From Bordetella parapertussis (lineage in GTDB: Bacteria > Pseudomonadota > Gammaproteobacteria > Burkholderiales > Burkholderiaceae_B), in contig CAMBLP010000005.1 in assembly GCA_945868195.1 (NCBI GenBank), positions 1-33,094 of the forward strand: DNA of 33,094 bases, read 5' to 3'. The first letter of the stretch is position 1. Every line of letters starts with the position of its first letter. Under the pieces are notes generated by a model, which worked only from the letters and a program-made list of their open reading frames with translations, searched no databases and was not told the origin of the DNA. A program made the translations under genes and the position numbers. Shown here piece after piece: positions 1-6,976 of the stretch.

Positions 1-2
1 GG

Positions 3-581
3 CTAACGATTAAGCGCGAGCGAGTAGTGGTGCATCTCGAAGTGCCCATGCGACCGATCATGAATATAGTGTTTGAGTGTGGTCGATACGGAGCGAAAGG
101 CGAGGTTGTCCCAAGGAATTTCATCGAGCCCATACCAACGCGCTTCGAGTGTTTCTGGACCGGGGTCGAGCTCGGGACCCAAGGCTTCGGCCAGAAAATA
201 AACATGCACCTGATCCACTTGCGGAATGTCGATGGCGGTATAGAGTTTGCCGAGGGTGATATTGGCGCCCGCTTCTTCCTGGGTTTCGCGCATTGCGCCT
301 TGAGCCATACTTTCGCCGAGCTCCATAAAGCCGGCTGGTAGTGTCCACGTGTTGGCACGTGGCTCAATCGCACGCAGGCAAAGTAAAACCTTGTCGCCCC
401 AGACAGGGAGGGTCCCCACGACTAAACGGGGATTTTGGTAGTGCACTGCGCCACAGTGTTCGCAGACGTCGCGCTTGCGGTTATCCCCCTCGAGTAAACG
501 ATTGGTATTTGGCGTGCCGCATTGACTGCAGAACTTCTGTGCTCGTGGTGCGGGAAAGTAAAAGCTTGGATCGTGGCTCAT
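3..581 (-). CDS. NUDIX hydrolase with N-terminal zinc ribbon
   Basis: This 192-residue protein should hydrolyse a nucleoside diphosphate linked to another group; the substrate cannot be told from sequence. Two CxxC pairs (C18/C21 and C40/C43) form a zinc ribbon like that in front of NADH-pyrophosphatase-type NUDIX proteins. The NUDIX box spans about residues 84-106: G84, E90, R98-E99, E102-E103 and G105 all fit GX5EX7REUXEEXGU. The catalytic metal-binding glutamates are therefore present. Its ATG overlaps the TGA of the upstream hypothetical gene (ATGA), so the two are probably translationally coupled. It is the last gene of a three-gene minus-strand unit; its stop lies 3 bases from the window edge, so any further downstream gene is not visible. 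Confidence 0.93.
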   Translation of the reverse strand: MSHDPSFYFPAPRAQKFCSQCGTPNTNRLLEGDNRKRDVCEHCGAVHYQNPRLVVGTLPVWGDKVLLCLRAIEPRANTWTLPAGFMELGESMAQGAMRETQEEAGANITLGKLYTAIDIPQVDQVHVYFLAEALGPELDPGPETLEARWYGLDEIPWDNLAFRSVSTTLKHYIHDRSHGHFEMHHYSLALNR

Positions 582-1267
582 GGCGTTATTTTACGACCAA
601 GAGCGTCGGAATTGATCAAGCTTGGACCCGGGTTAGGGATAAAATGCAGCGCCGTAGGGATTTCAGAGGCCTTGATAAAGCTCAGCGCTGCCGGTTTGGT
701 CAAGGCAGCGTATTGCTTGTCAGGATCCGAGAGCAAGACATCTCTCGAGCCTACGTTGACTTCAACCTCCTTGAGTGATTGTTCTTGCGCTTGTTCAAAA
801 AGCGCAAACCAATCAAAGAGTGAGCGCCTATCCGCACTGCGCAGTATTTCGGCGATGAGGTGGAGGTCACGGTCATCGACGCGAGCGGGGCCGACGTTTG
901 TCTGCGCGAACAGTTGACCAGTCTCGTCGCAATACCATTGGGAGATTTGCTGGATCGTGATGCCATTGTGCGTGGTGATCGCTTGCGCCGAGGGATCGAT
1001 ATGCAGGATCAACGGGGCGGCATCGAGGCGCACATACACGCGCTGCGGACCATTTTGAAAAAACCACGCGCCATCGGCTTGGCTTGCATAGTTGCGACCA
1101 ATAAAGCCGAGGATTTGAGTGTTGGTGATGCCTTGACCCGCTCCCCCAAGTTGAGCGTCCCCAAGGGGATGCAGTTTCCATTCCCCGCGGGCCGTTAATG
1201 AGAGCCAGCCATAGACCACGGGCACATCAGGCCAGCGTTTGACTGCATCAAGTACGGACTGATCCAT
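578..1267 (-). CDS. Conserved hypothetical protein of a Burkholderiales DUF family
   Basis: This 229-residue protein has no signal peptide or membrane segment and is probably cytoplasmic. The part around residues 15-105, with YGWLSLTARGEWKL, GFIGRNY and WFFQNGPQRVYVRL, recalls a family restricted to beta-proteobacteria that I believe is DUF2944, but I am not sure of the number. No catalytic motif is visible and I assign no function. The start overlaps the end of the MFS gene by 20 bases and its stop overlaps the NUDIX start (ATGA). It is thus embedded in a tightly coupled transporter / hypothetical / hydrolase unit, and a role linked to the transported compound is only a guess. Confidence 0.85.
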   Translation of the reverse strand: MDQSVLDAVKRWPDVPVVYGWLSLTARGEWKLHPLGDAQLGGAGQGITNTQILGFIGRNYASQADGAWFFQNGPQRVYVRLDAAPLILHIDPSAQAITTHNGITIQQISQWYCDETGQLFAQTNVGPARVDDRDLHLIAEILRSADRRSLFDWFALFEQAQEQSLKEVEVNVGSRDVLLSDPDKQYAALTKPAALSFIKASEIPTALHFIPNPGPSLINSDALGRKITP

Positions 1268-2510
1268 CAGGTTTTCTCGCTAGAAACCAGAAGAGGCTGG
1301 CAAACTGAAGAATGACTAGAATACCCATCGCGCCAGTCAGCGCCTGAGACGAGTCGTAGCCAAAGTCTTCAAATAAATCAGTCAGCAAGCCAAAGCCCCA
1401 TTGCACGGCGAAAGAGCCCACAAAAACCATCAGGTTATAGGTGGTCAGTATCCGGCCTGCGATGTGTTTTGGAAAAGCGAGCGCCATTTGGGTTTGCAGT
1501 AAAAACATCGCCGGAACCATGAGCGCCAAAATCAGCCAAACAATCCAGGAAAGGCTGCCGTGCCAGAACACGATGATGGCGAAACACACGGGGATCCAAA
1601 TCAGCGCGCAGACCGATTGCGTCAGCAGCGCGACCCCTTTTTTAATCAACCAGGGGCTGATCGAGCCCATCAGGATATACGCGAGCAGAATGGTCGCATT
1701 GAGGTAGAGCAAGGTTTGGCTGGCTTGGTCGGGTGTCATCCCGAGTACACCGGTAAACCAAGGCCCGGCCCAAAGGGTTTGTAGCGCACCGAACCCGCCA
1801 ACAATAAAAATAGTCGGCGGAATCGCCTGAAGCATCAAGGGGTGTTTACAGAGGGTGAAAAAGCCACCCTCGTGATGTTGTTGTGCGGAGACCGTAGGCG
1901 CCTGCTGTCGATCCAGGTCGCCCGCAAACAAAAAAATAGTCAGCGAACTCAGCACCAGTAACCCAGCGATCAAGCCAAACGAGTAGCGCCAGCCGATCCA
2001 CTCTGCCAAGATCAATGCAGGTTGGCTGGCCATCAAGGCGCCGGAGGTGCCGGCAATCAACATGTACATCACCAAGCGGGGCTGTTGTTCAGCGGGAAAG
2101 CAACGACGAAAGTAAGAGTAAGCCGCCATGAGGCAGGCAGAAACACCGATGCCAATCAGCATCCGACCGACCGAAAGCAGCCACAGAGCCTCGCTGGTGG
2201 CCATCAAGACGGCGCCAAAGGCCGCCACCAAGAGCAGCAAAGATTCGGTGCGACGGGCACCATGTCGGTCTAGCCAGATGCCTACAGGGATCTGCACCGC
2301 GCTGAATCCCAAAAAAAAGGCGGAGGTCAACCATCCGAGCTCTCCTGGCGAGAGCTGGAGATCGTCTGCAAGCAGAGGGGCGATCGCGGCATTGACCGAG
2401 CGCAAGACATAGGAGAGAAAGTATCCACAGGCAAAGACGAGTACGATCCTAAAAGCGGCAAAGCCTACTGGAGTCTGGTGCTGTGTCGGGAGAGGGGGGG
2501 ATTGATTCAT
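1248..2510 (-). CDS. Major facilitator superfamily (MFS) transporter
   Basis: This 420-residue inner-membrane protein has the size and hydrophobic pattern of a 12-helix MFS permease. Between the second and third helices lies the MFS motif A (VGIWLDRHGARR, about residues 77-88). Helix 1 starts near residue 20, after a short polar N-terminus. A polar loop near residues 205-220 (QQAPTVSAQQHHEGG) separates the two six-helix halves. The substrate is unknown; nothing resembles a drug-efflux or sugar signature strongly enough to name. No good Shine-Dalgarno sequence precedes the ATG. The gene lies 43 bp downstream of tRNA-Cys with no terminator between them, so it may be co-transcribed with the tRNA. 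Its 3' end overlaps the next gene by 20 bases. Confidence 0.93.
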   Translation of the reverse strand: MNQSPPLPTQHQTPVGFAAFRIVLVFACGYFLSYVLRSVNAAIAPLLADDLQLSPGELGWLTSAFFLGFSAVQIPVGIWLDRHGARRTESLLLLVAAFGAVLMATSEALWLLSVGRMLIGIGVSACLMAAYSYFRRCFPAEQQPRLVMYMLIAGTSGALMASQPALILAEWIGWRYSFGLIAGLLVLSSLTIFLFAGDLDRQQAPTVSAQQHHEGGFFTLCKHPLMLQAIPPTIFIVGGFGALQTLWAGPWFTGVLGMTPDQASQTLLYLNATILLAYILMGSISPWLIKKGVALLTQSVCALIWIPVCFAIIVFWHGSLSWIVWLILALMVPAMFLLQTQMALAFPKHIAGRILTTYNLMVFVGSFAVQWGFGLLTDLFEDFGYDSSQALTGAMGILVILQFASLFWFLARKPDGSVRT

Positions 2511-2553
2511 GTGGCGCTAGCCAGACCATGCACTCGTCAGTTTTGTGAGGTGT

Positions 2554-2627
2554 TGGAGGCGCAACCCGGAGTCGAACCGAGCTACACGGATTTGCAATCC
2601 GCTGCATAACCACTCTGCCATTGCGCC
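2554..2627 (-). tRNA. tRNA-Cys (anticodon GCA)
   Basis: The minus strand gives a full cloverleaf of 74 nt including an encoded CCA. The acceptor stem GGCGCAA pairs with TTGCGCC, followed by discriminator T and CCA at 2554-2556. The anticodon loop TTGCAAA carries GCA at 2593-2595, closed by a GCGGA/TCCGT stem. The T loop GGTTCGACTCC is intact. The next tRNA upstream on the same strand is tRNA-Gly at 3854-3929, in the Gly-then-Cys order common in proteobacteria, but here a protein gene on the opposite strand separates them. Confidence 0.98.
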
Positions 2628-2807
2628 AACACGAAGCTTTACGCAGCCGCAGATCATACTACAAAAGCTCTTTTTAATAGACGCCACAACAAACTATACT
2701 CATACTCCAGACTGTTGCTTGTAGCAACGAGATGCAAATGCATGGCGTTTCCTGTGCATCGGTTCTACTATAAGTTCCATTGTTCAATTAATCATTTGGA
2801 GACATCC

Positions 2808-3791
2808 ATGAAAACAATCATTAAGCGTCGGATACTGATGCAAGTAGGTGCATGTGCTTTAGCGCTGTCCGCAACGGGCGTCTACGCTCAGACAGATTGG
2901 CCCGCTAAACCAGTGACCTTGGTGGTGCCATTCCCACCAGGCGGCGGTACGGACGCCTTTGCGCGTCCCTTGTCAGCCGTGTTGAGCAAGTCGCTTGGCA
3001 AACAAGTGATCATCGACAATCGCGGTGGCGCAGGCGGTACTCTCGGTGCAGGTATTGCGGCGAAAGCGGCACCTGATGGTTACACACTCTTTGTGGGTGC
3101 CGTGCATCACTCCATCGCGCCATCGATGTACCCCAAGCTTGACTACGATCTCCAAAAAGATTTTGTGCCAATCGCGGTCATCGCGCGCGTGCCACAGGTG
3201 CTAGTCGTCAATCCCCAAAAAGTGCCCGGCGACTTTAAGGCCTTTATGAATCAAGTCAACGCCAACCCAGGCAAGATGAACTATGGGTCAGCGGGTAGTG
3301 GTACTTCTCACCACCTCGCAGGCGAGTTGTTCAAAATCCAGTCCAAGACCAATATCGCACACATTCCCTACCGTGGTGCAGGCCCGGCTTTACAGGGTTT
3401 GATTGCGGGTGATGTCGATATGATGTTTGACGGTTTGGGTTCTTCGTCTGCGCACATCAAGTCTGGCCGAATCAAGCCGTTGATGGTGGCGGGCGCCTCA
3501 CGCAATCCTGCGATTCCTGATGTACCAAGCGCAACCGAACTTGGTTTCCCTAATTACTCCGTCAGCACCTGGTACGCGATTTGGGCACCAAAGGGCACTC
3601 CACCCGCTGTTCAGGCCAAGCTGATTAACGAAATCAAAAAGGCGTCAAAAGACGACACGATTGTTAAAGTCTGGGCAACAAATGGCGCTGAGTTCCCTGA
3701 TCTGACGGGTGCACAGTTTGGGAAGTTTGTTGATGGCGAGATTAAGCTCTGGGCGGATGTTGTCAAAAAATCCGGTGCTAAACTTGACTGA
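2808..3791 (+). CDS. Bug-family tripartite tricarboxylate transporter substrate-binding protein
   Basis: This is a 327-residue periplasmic solute receptor of the Bug (TctC) family, which is greatly expanded in Bordetella and relatives. The start at 2808 is preferred over an in-frame upstream one because TTGGAGAC gives a Shine-Dalgarno about 6 bases upstream and leaves a standard signal peptide: KTIIKRR, a hydrophobic core, and a probable cut after VYA before QTDWP. Family hallmarks are WPAKPVTLVVPFPPGGGTD, the motif NRGGAGGTLG, the segment NYGSAGSGTSHHLAGELF and the YRGAGPALQGLIAGDVD block. No membrane subunits (TctA/TctB) are nearby, so it is an orphan receptor. The ligand, usually a carboxylate, cannot be predicted. 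A strong terminator follows. Confidence 0.96.
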   Translation: MKTIIKRRILMQVGACALALSATGVYAQTDWPAKPVTLVVPFPPGGGTDAFARPLSAVLSKSLGKQVIIDNRGGAGGTLGAGIAAKAAPDGYTLFVGAVHHSIAPSMYPKLDYDLQKDFVPIAVIARVPQVLVVNPQKVPGDFKAFMNQVNANPGKMNYGSAGSGTSHHLAGELFKIQSKTNIAHIPYRGAGPALQGLIAGDVDMMFDGLGSSSAHIKSGRIKPLMVAGASRNPAIPDVPSATELGFPNYSVSTWYAIWAPKGTPPAVQAKLINEIKKASKDDTIVKVWATNGAEFPDLTGAQFGKFVDGEIKLWADVVKKSGAKLD

Positions 3792-3810
3792 TCGATGCGG
3801 CTAAGAAAAA

Positions 3811-3845
3811 AGCCTGACGCAATTAAATTGTGTCAGGCTTTTTTT
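3811..3845. terminator. Strong bidirectional intrinsic terminator
   Basis: A 13-bp stem (3811-3823 with 3827-3839, one G.T wobble) with a 3-base loop is flanked by an A-run on the left and a T-run on the right. It therefore reads as a rho-independent terminator on both strands. It ends the Bug gene (20 bp after its stop) on plus and the tRNA-Gly transcript (9 bp after its CCA) on minus. Confidence 0.93.
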
Positions 3846-3853
3846 GCCGAATT

Positions 3854-3929
3854 TGGAGCGGGAGACGAGGCTCGAACTCGCGACCTCAACCTTGGCAAGG
3901 TTGCGCTCTACCAACTGAGCTACTCCCGC
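3854..3929 (-). tRNA. tRNA-Gly (anticodon GCC)
   Basis: The minus strand encodes a 76-nt cloverleaf with CCA at 3854-3856. The acceptor stem GCGGGAG pairs with CTCCCGC. The D arm is GCTCAGTTGGTAGAGC, the anticodon arm CAACC-TTGCCAA-GGTTG (anticodon GCC), and the T arm GCGAGTTCGAGCCTCGT. A 10-bp perfect inverted repeat lies directly on its 5' side (3930-3968), and a shared terminator lies on its 3' side. Confidence 0.98.
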
Positions 3930-3968
3930 TTGGTCTTCGAAAAAAACATTGTTTTACGCGAAGACCAA
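3930..3968. repeat. 10-bp perfect inverted repeat between tRNA-Gly and murB
   Basis: The arms TTGGTCTTCG (3930-3939) and CGAAGACCAA (3959-3968) are exact inverses, separated by 19 bases. The spacer has its own small dyad, AAAACA / TGTTTT. The left arm abuts the 5' end of tRNA-Gly. The right arm falls between a weak -35-like TTGTTT (3949-3954) and a -10-like TATATC (3972-3977) that could serve murB. It could be an operator or a pre-tRNA leader structure; the sequence does not decide. Confidence 0.6.
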
Positions 3969-3977
3969 AACTATATC
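3949..3977 (+). promoter_or_regulatory. Possible murB promoter
   Basis: TTGTTT (3949-3954) and TATATC (3972-3977) are spaced by 17 bp. The match is weak in the -35 box (3/6) and moderate in the -10 (4/6). It would start transcription near 3984, upstream of both candidate murB starts, and its spacer contains the right arm of the inverted repeat. Confidence 0.3.
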
Positions 3978-3993
3978 ACAACTACCCGCCTGC

Positions 3994-5058
3994 ATGTCAA
4001 ATCCACCCCCTCTCTCGTCTGATTTCGTGCCTTCTTTGCAAGGCATGTCATTGACTCGGTTTAATACGCTAGGTTTGACCTGCGAGGCCAAGCAGGTGTT
4101 GACGCTCTCGTCCCATGACCAATTGCCCGAGATCACGGCTCGCGCGCGTAAGGCTGGCAGTCTCTTGGTGCTAGGGGGAGGAAGTAATGTCGTGTTGCCC
4201 TCGGAGCTCGATCGTCTTGTGGTGCGTGTTGCGCTCAAAGGCATCACGCTTGTCGAGCCGACTGATCAGACAGCCTGGCGGATCGATGTCGCCGCAGGCG
4301 AAAACTGGCACGATTGGGTGGAGATCGCCACGAAAAACGATTGGTCTGGACTCGAAAACTTGGCGCTCATCCCAGGCACCGTTGGCGCGGCGCCTGTGCA
4401 AAATATTGGCGCCTATGGCGTCGAGCTCCAAGATCGTATTGAGTCCGTCACTGCTTGGCATATTCCTGAGGGTAGGCTCGTGACGCTTTCCAAGGATTCT
4501 TGTGGTTTCGCGTACCGAGATAGTATTTTTAAGCGCGATGTGCTCGGGACATGGTTGATTGTGTCAGTTCGCTTTGCACTGCCCAAGAAATGGGTGCCCG
4601 TCTTGAACTATCCAGATTTGAAAAACCATGCGGTGCTTTCTCGTTTAGAGCCAGCCCATGTCAACGCCGAACAGATTTTGCGGGCCGTCTGTGAAATCAG
4701 ACGAGCCAAGTTACCAGATCCGTCCATTCTGGGGAATGCGGGTAGTTTTTTTAAAAATCCCGTTGTTTCGGAAACCCAATACTTGTTGCTCAAGAAACAA
4801 TTTCCAGCGCTGATTGCCTATCCGCAATCAGATCAGACCTTCAAGCTCGCCGCGGGTTGGTTGATTGAGCGCTGTGGTTGGAAAGGCAAGCGTTTAGGCG
4901 CAGTCGGTGTGCATGATCGCCAAGCGCTCGTGCTGGTCAACTATGGTGGTGCCCAGGCTTCAGCGCTGTTGGCATTGGCGCAGGAGGTACGCGCCAGCGT
5001 CAAGGCCGAGTTTGGAGTAGATCTTGAGATTGAGCCGGTCGTGGTGCCCGGCAGTTAA
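3994..5058 (+). CDS. murB: UDP-N-acetylenolpyruvoylglucosamine reductase
   Basis: MurB is the FAD- and NADPH-dependent cytoplasmic enzyme that reduces UDP-GlcNAc-enolpyruvate to UDP-MurNAc in peptidoglycan synthesis. The FAD-binding region shows [11 protein letters not shown] and the segment [27 protein letters not shown] carries the conserved tyrosine of the type I (E. coli-like) enzymes. The C-terminal domain shows [11 protein letters not shown], with the catalytic serine, and [14 protein letters not shown]. From this ATG the protein has 354 residues, close to the E. coli length. No Shine-Dalgarno precedes 3994. An ATG at 4045 ([11 protein letters not shown]) is a real alternative and matches the usual short N-terminus before the NTLG motif. 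The stop overlaps the dapB stop from the other strand. Confidence 0.96.
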   Translation: MSNPPPLSSDFVPSLQGMSLTRFNTLGLTCEAKQVLTLSSHDQLPEITARARKAGSLLVLGGGSNVVLPSELDRLVVRVALKGITLVEPTDQTAWRIDVAAGENWHDWVEIATKNDWSGLENLALIPGTVGAAPVQNIGAYGVELQDRIESVTAWHIPEGRLVTLSKDSCGFAYRDSIFKRDVLGTWLIVSVRFALPKKWVPVLNYPDLKNHAVLSRLEPAHVNAEQILRAVCEIRRAKLPDPSILGNAGSFFKNPVVSETQYLLLKKQFPALIAYPQSDQTFKLAAGWLIERCGWKGKRLGAVGVHDRQALVLVNYGGAQASALLALAQEVRASVKAEFGVDLEIEPVVVPGS

Positions 5059-5849
5059 AGACCCAACACGGTCTGCATGTCGAACAGGCCTTTGCGTTTG
5101 CCCTCGAGGAAGCGCGCCGCGCGCAAACTCCCTTCGGCATAGCCGGCTCGGCTGCTAGAACGGTGTGAAATCTCGATGCGCTCGCCCGTACCGCAGAAAA
5201 AGACAGTGTGGTCGCCCACAATATCGCCACCACGAACAACGGAGAAACCAATTTCGCCTGTTTGGCGCGGTCCTGTATGGCCATGGCGAGTCCAGGTCGC
5301 GATATCGTCGAGGGGTTTGCCCCAGGCTTGGGCAATCGTTTCACCCATTTTGAGCGCGGTTCCCGAAGGCGCGTCTACTTTGTGACGGTGGTGCGCTTCA
5401 AAGACCTCGACGTCATAGCCCGAATTTAGGATACGGGCAGCCATGTCGAGTAGTTTGAGCGTGGCATTGACGCCCACGCTCATATTAGGTGCGAACACAA
5501 TACCAATGCTTTCGGCAGCCTGTTTGATGGCGGCTTTGCCCGCCTCATCAAACCCGGTCGTACCAATCACCATGTTGACTGAGTGCTCAACGCACGCGGC
5601 CAGATGCTCAAGAGAGCCCTCAGGACGGGTGAAATCAATCAGACAGTCGGCATTTTTAATCGCGGAAAGTTGATCAGTGATCAGAACACCGCTTGGCTTG
5701 CCCAGAAACGCACAGGCATCCTGCCCCAGCATGGGCGCGCCTGCGATATCGAGGGCGACAGTCAGTTGTAAATCAGTGGATTGGGAGACAGCTTCGATGA
5801 GCATTCTACCCATACGACCACTCGCGCCGGCAATGGCAATTCGCATCAT
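5055..5849 (-). CDS. dapB: 4-hydroxy-tetrahydrodipicolinate reductase
   Basis: DapB catalyses the NAD(P)H-dependent reduction in the diaminopimelate/lysine pathway, feeding both lysine and peptidoglycan. The N-terminal Rossmann motif is GASGRMGR (residues 8-15). The family signature [20 protein letters not shown] contains the catalytic histidine pair and lysine. The following block [22 protein letters not shown] is nearly invariant in the family, and the length (264 aa) is typical. Two ATGs stand in tandem (5849 and 5846); the second gives better spacing from AAAGAG and is the usual family N-terminus. It lies 21 bp after bamE on the same strand, so the two are probably co-transcribed. Confidence 0.97.
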   Translation of the reverse strand: MMRIAIAGASGRMGRMLIEAVSQSTDLQLTVALDIAGAPMLGQDACAFLGKPSGVLITDQLSAIKNADCLIDFTRPEGSLEHLAACVEHSVNMVIGTTGFDEAGKAAIKQAAESIGIVFAPNMSVGVNATLKLLDMAARILNSGYDVEVFEAHHRHKVDAPSGTALKMGETIAQAWGKPLDDIATWTRHGHTGPRQTGEIGFSVVRGGDIVGDHTVFFCGTGERIEISHRSSSRAGYAEGSLRAARFLEGKRKGLFDMQTVLGL

Positions 5850-5870
5850 GAACTCTTTTGTTGATAGTCG

Positions 5871-6455
5871 TTAGTTCAAAGGGGCTGGGGCATCATCCGG
5901 CGCGCCAGGGAGTGCGGCAGGATCGGAAAGGGGAGCGTCTCCCAAGGTCTGCCCTAAATCTAAACCTGGGGCGATTTCAATGGGGGCGCCGAGGCCGGCA
6001 TCATTCGCCTGACGCTGCTTGAAGAGCGCATCTTGAGCGGCTTCACGCTTGGAGATGCCGATTTCTTCGCGGGCGATCTGGAAGGGCTGAAGCTCAGGTT
6101 GTTCGTCGCCTTTCCAGCTGGCGAGCTGTCCACCAACAAACATGACGGTAAAGACGCGTTCTTCAACCTTGCCTTTTCCGGAGCGATAGTAATAAGGGTA
6201 ATCCCATCGGTTGGCATGCAGCGCGCTGGACAGCGTTGGGGTGCCTAGGGCGAAACGCACTTGTTCTCGGGTCATGCCGGGACGAAGAAGGGCGACTTGA
6301 TCTTTGGTAATCCAATTGCCTTGCTGGACCCCGACCTTGTAGGGAAATCCCCATCGGTTGGAAGAGCAGCCCGAAAGCACGAAGAGTCCCACCGCGAGGG
6401 CGACCACAGTCAGACCGAAACGCAAAGGAGAGGTGTATGGACGGAGCTTGAACAC
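5871..6455 (-). CDS. bamE: Outer-membrane assembly lipoprotein BamE (SmpA/OmlA family)
   Basis: This 194-residue lipoprotein should be a subunit of the BAM complex that folds beta-barrels into the outer membrane. A signal peptide ends in the lipobox LSGC with the lipidated cysteine at residue 30. The SmpA/OmlA core follows: VQQGNWITKDQVALLRPGMT, RFALGTPTL and RWDYPYYY. A proline- and alanine-rich tail of about 60 residues (LGAPIEIAP to PAPLN) goes beyond the compact enteric BamE and is probably disordered. The start is GTG, chosen because AGAGG sits 6 bases upstream. It diverges from fur across 82 bp, the bamE/fur arrangement common in beta-proteobacteria. Confidence 0.94.
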   Translation of the reverse strand: MFKLRPYTSPLRFGLTVVALAVGLFVLSGCSSNRWGFPYKVGVQQGNWITKDQVALLRPGMTREQVRFALGTPTLSSALHANRWDYPYYYRSGKGKVEERVFTVMFVGGQLASWKGDEQPELQPFQIAREEIGISKREAAQDALFKQRQANDAGLGAPIEIAPGLDLGQTLGDAPLSDPAALPGAPDDAPAPLN

Positions 6456-6500
6456 TGCGAACCTCTAAGGGGTAAAGGACTAAAGACGTTATCATAAAGC

Positions 6501-6530
6501 TTTACAGGGCTGAAGTCTTTACCTTATAGG
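6501..6530 (+). promoter_or_regulatory. Candidate fur promoter
   Basis: TTTACA (6501-6506, 5/6 to the -35 consensus) and TATAGG (6525-6530, 4/6 to the -10) are 18 bp apart. If used, transcription would start at about 6537, right at the GTG of fur, giving a leaderless or nearly leaderless message. No Fur-box-like 19-mer is apparent in the bamE-fur gap. Confidence 0.4.
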
Positions 6531-6537
6531 ACAATCC

Positions 6538-6960
6538 GTGGATCTTGAAAACGATCAGAGTGATCTAAAAAACGTTGGTTTGAAAGCGACGTTTCCGCGT
6601 TTGAAGATTTTGGACATTTTTCGAAAGTCAGACGAACGCCACCTTAGTGCCGAAGACGTCTATCGGTCATTGATCGCTGAAAACATCGATATCGGTTTAG
6701 CGACTGTTTATCGTGTCTTGACGCAATTTGAACAGGCCGGGATCCTTGCGCGAAGTCAATTCGATGGGGGAAAGTCGATTTTCGAGTTGAATGATGGTGA
6801 TCATCATGACCATTTGATCTGTACGCATTGTGGTTGTGTGACGGAGTTCAACGATGCGGAGATTGAAAAGCGACAACATAAAATCGCCCGAGACAATGGC
6901 TTTACGCTGGAAAGCCATGCCATGGTTTTGTATGGAGTTTGTAAGAACTGCAGTACCTGA
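6538..6960 (+). CDS. fur: Ferric uptake regulator
   Basis: Fur is the Fe(II)-dependent dimeric repressor of iron acquisition genes. The N-terminal winged helix (about residues 10-83) shows the recognition region [18 protein letters not shown]. The hinge and dimerisation domain follows with [11 protein letters not shown]. The histidine cluster at 89-92 contributes to metal binding. Two CxxC pairs (C95/C98 and C135/C138) form the structural zinc site. The length of 140 residues is normal, but the protein ends directly after the second CxxC without the His-rich tail of E. coli Fur. The start is GTG; only a weak AGGA precedes it, and that lies in the candidate -10 box. Confidence 0.97.
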   Translation: MDLENDQSDLKNVGLKATFPRLKILDIFRKSDERHLSAEDVYRSLIAENIDIGLATVYRVLTQFEQAGILARSQFDGGKSIFELNDGDHHDHLICTHCGCVTEFNDAEIEKRQHKIARDNGFTLESHAMVLYGVCKNCST

Positions 6961-6973
6961 CGCAAGTCAGTTT
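6957..6973 (+). terminator. Weak terminator-like hairpin after fur
   Basis: CTGAC (6957-6961) and GTCAG (6966-6970) form a 5-bp stem closed by a GCAA tetraloop and followed by TTT. It overlaps the fur stop codon and sits in the 16-bp gap to the convergent recN gene. The stem and U-run are short, so activity is doubtful. Confidence 0.35.
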
Positions 6974-6976
6974 GCT

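Noticed and set aside
3795..4054. Short open frames across the terminator and tRNA-Gly region
   Set aside because: They translate the terminator stem and the tRNA gene itself, so they are not proteins.
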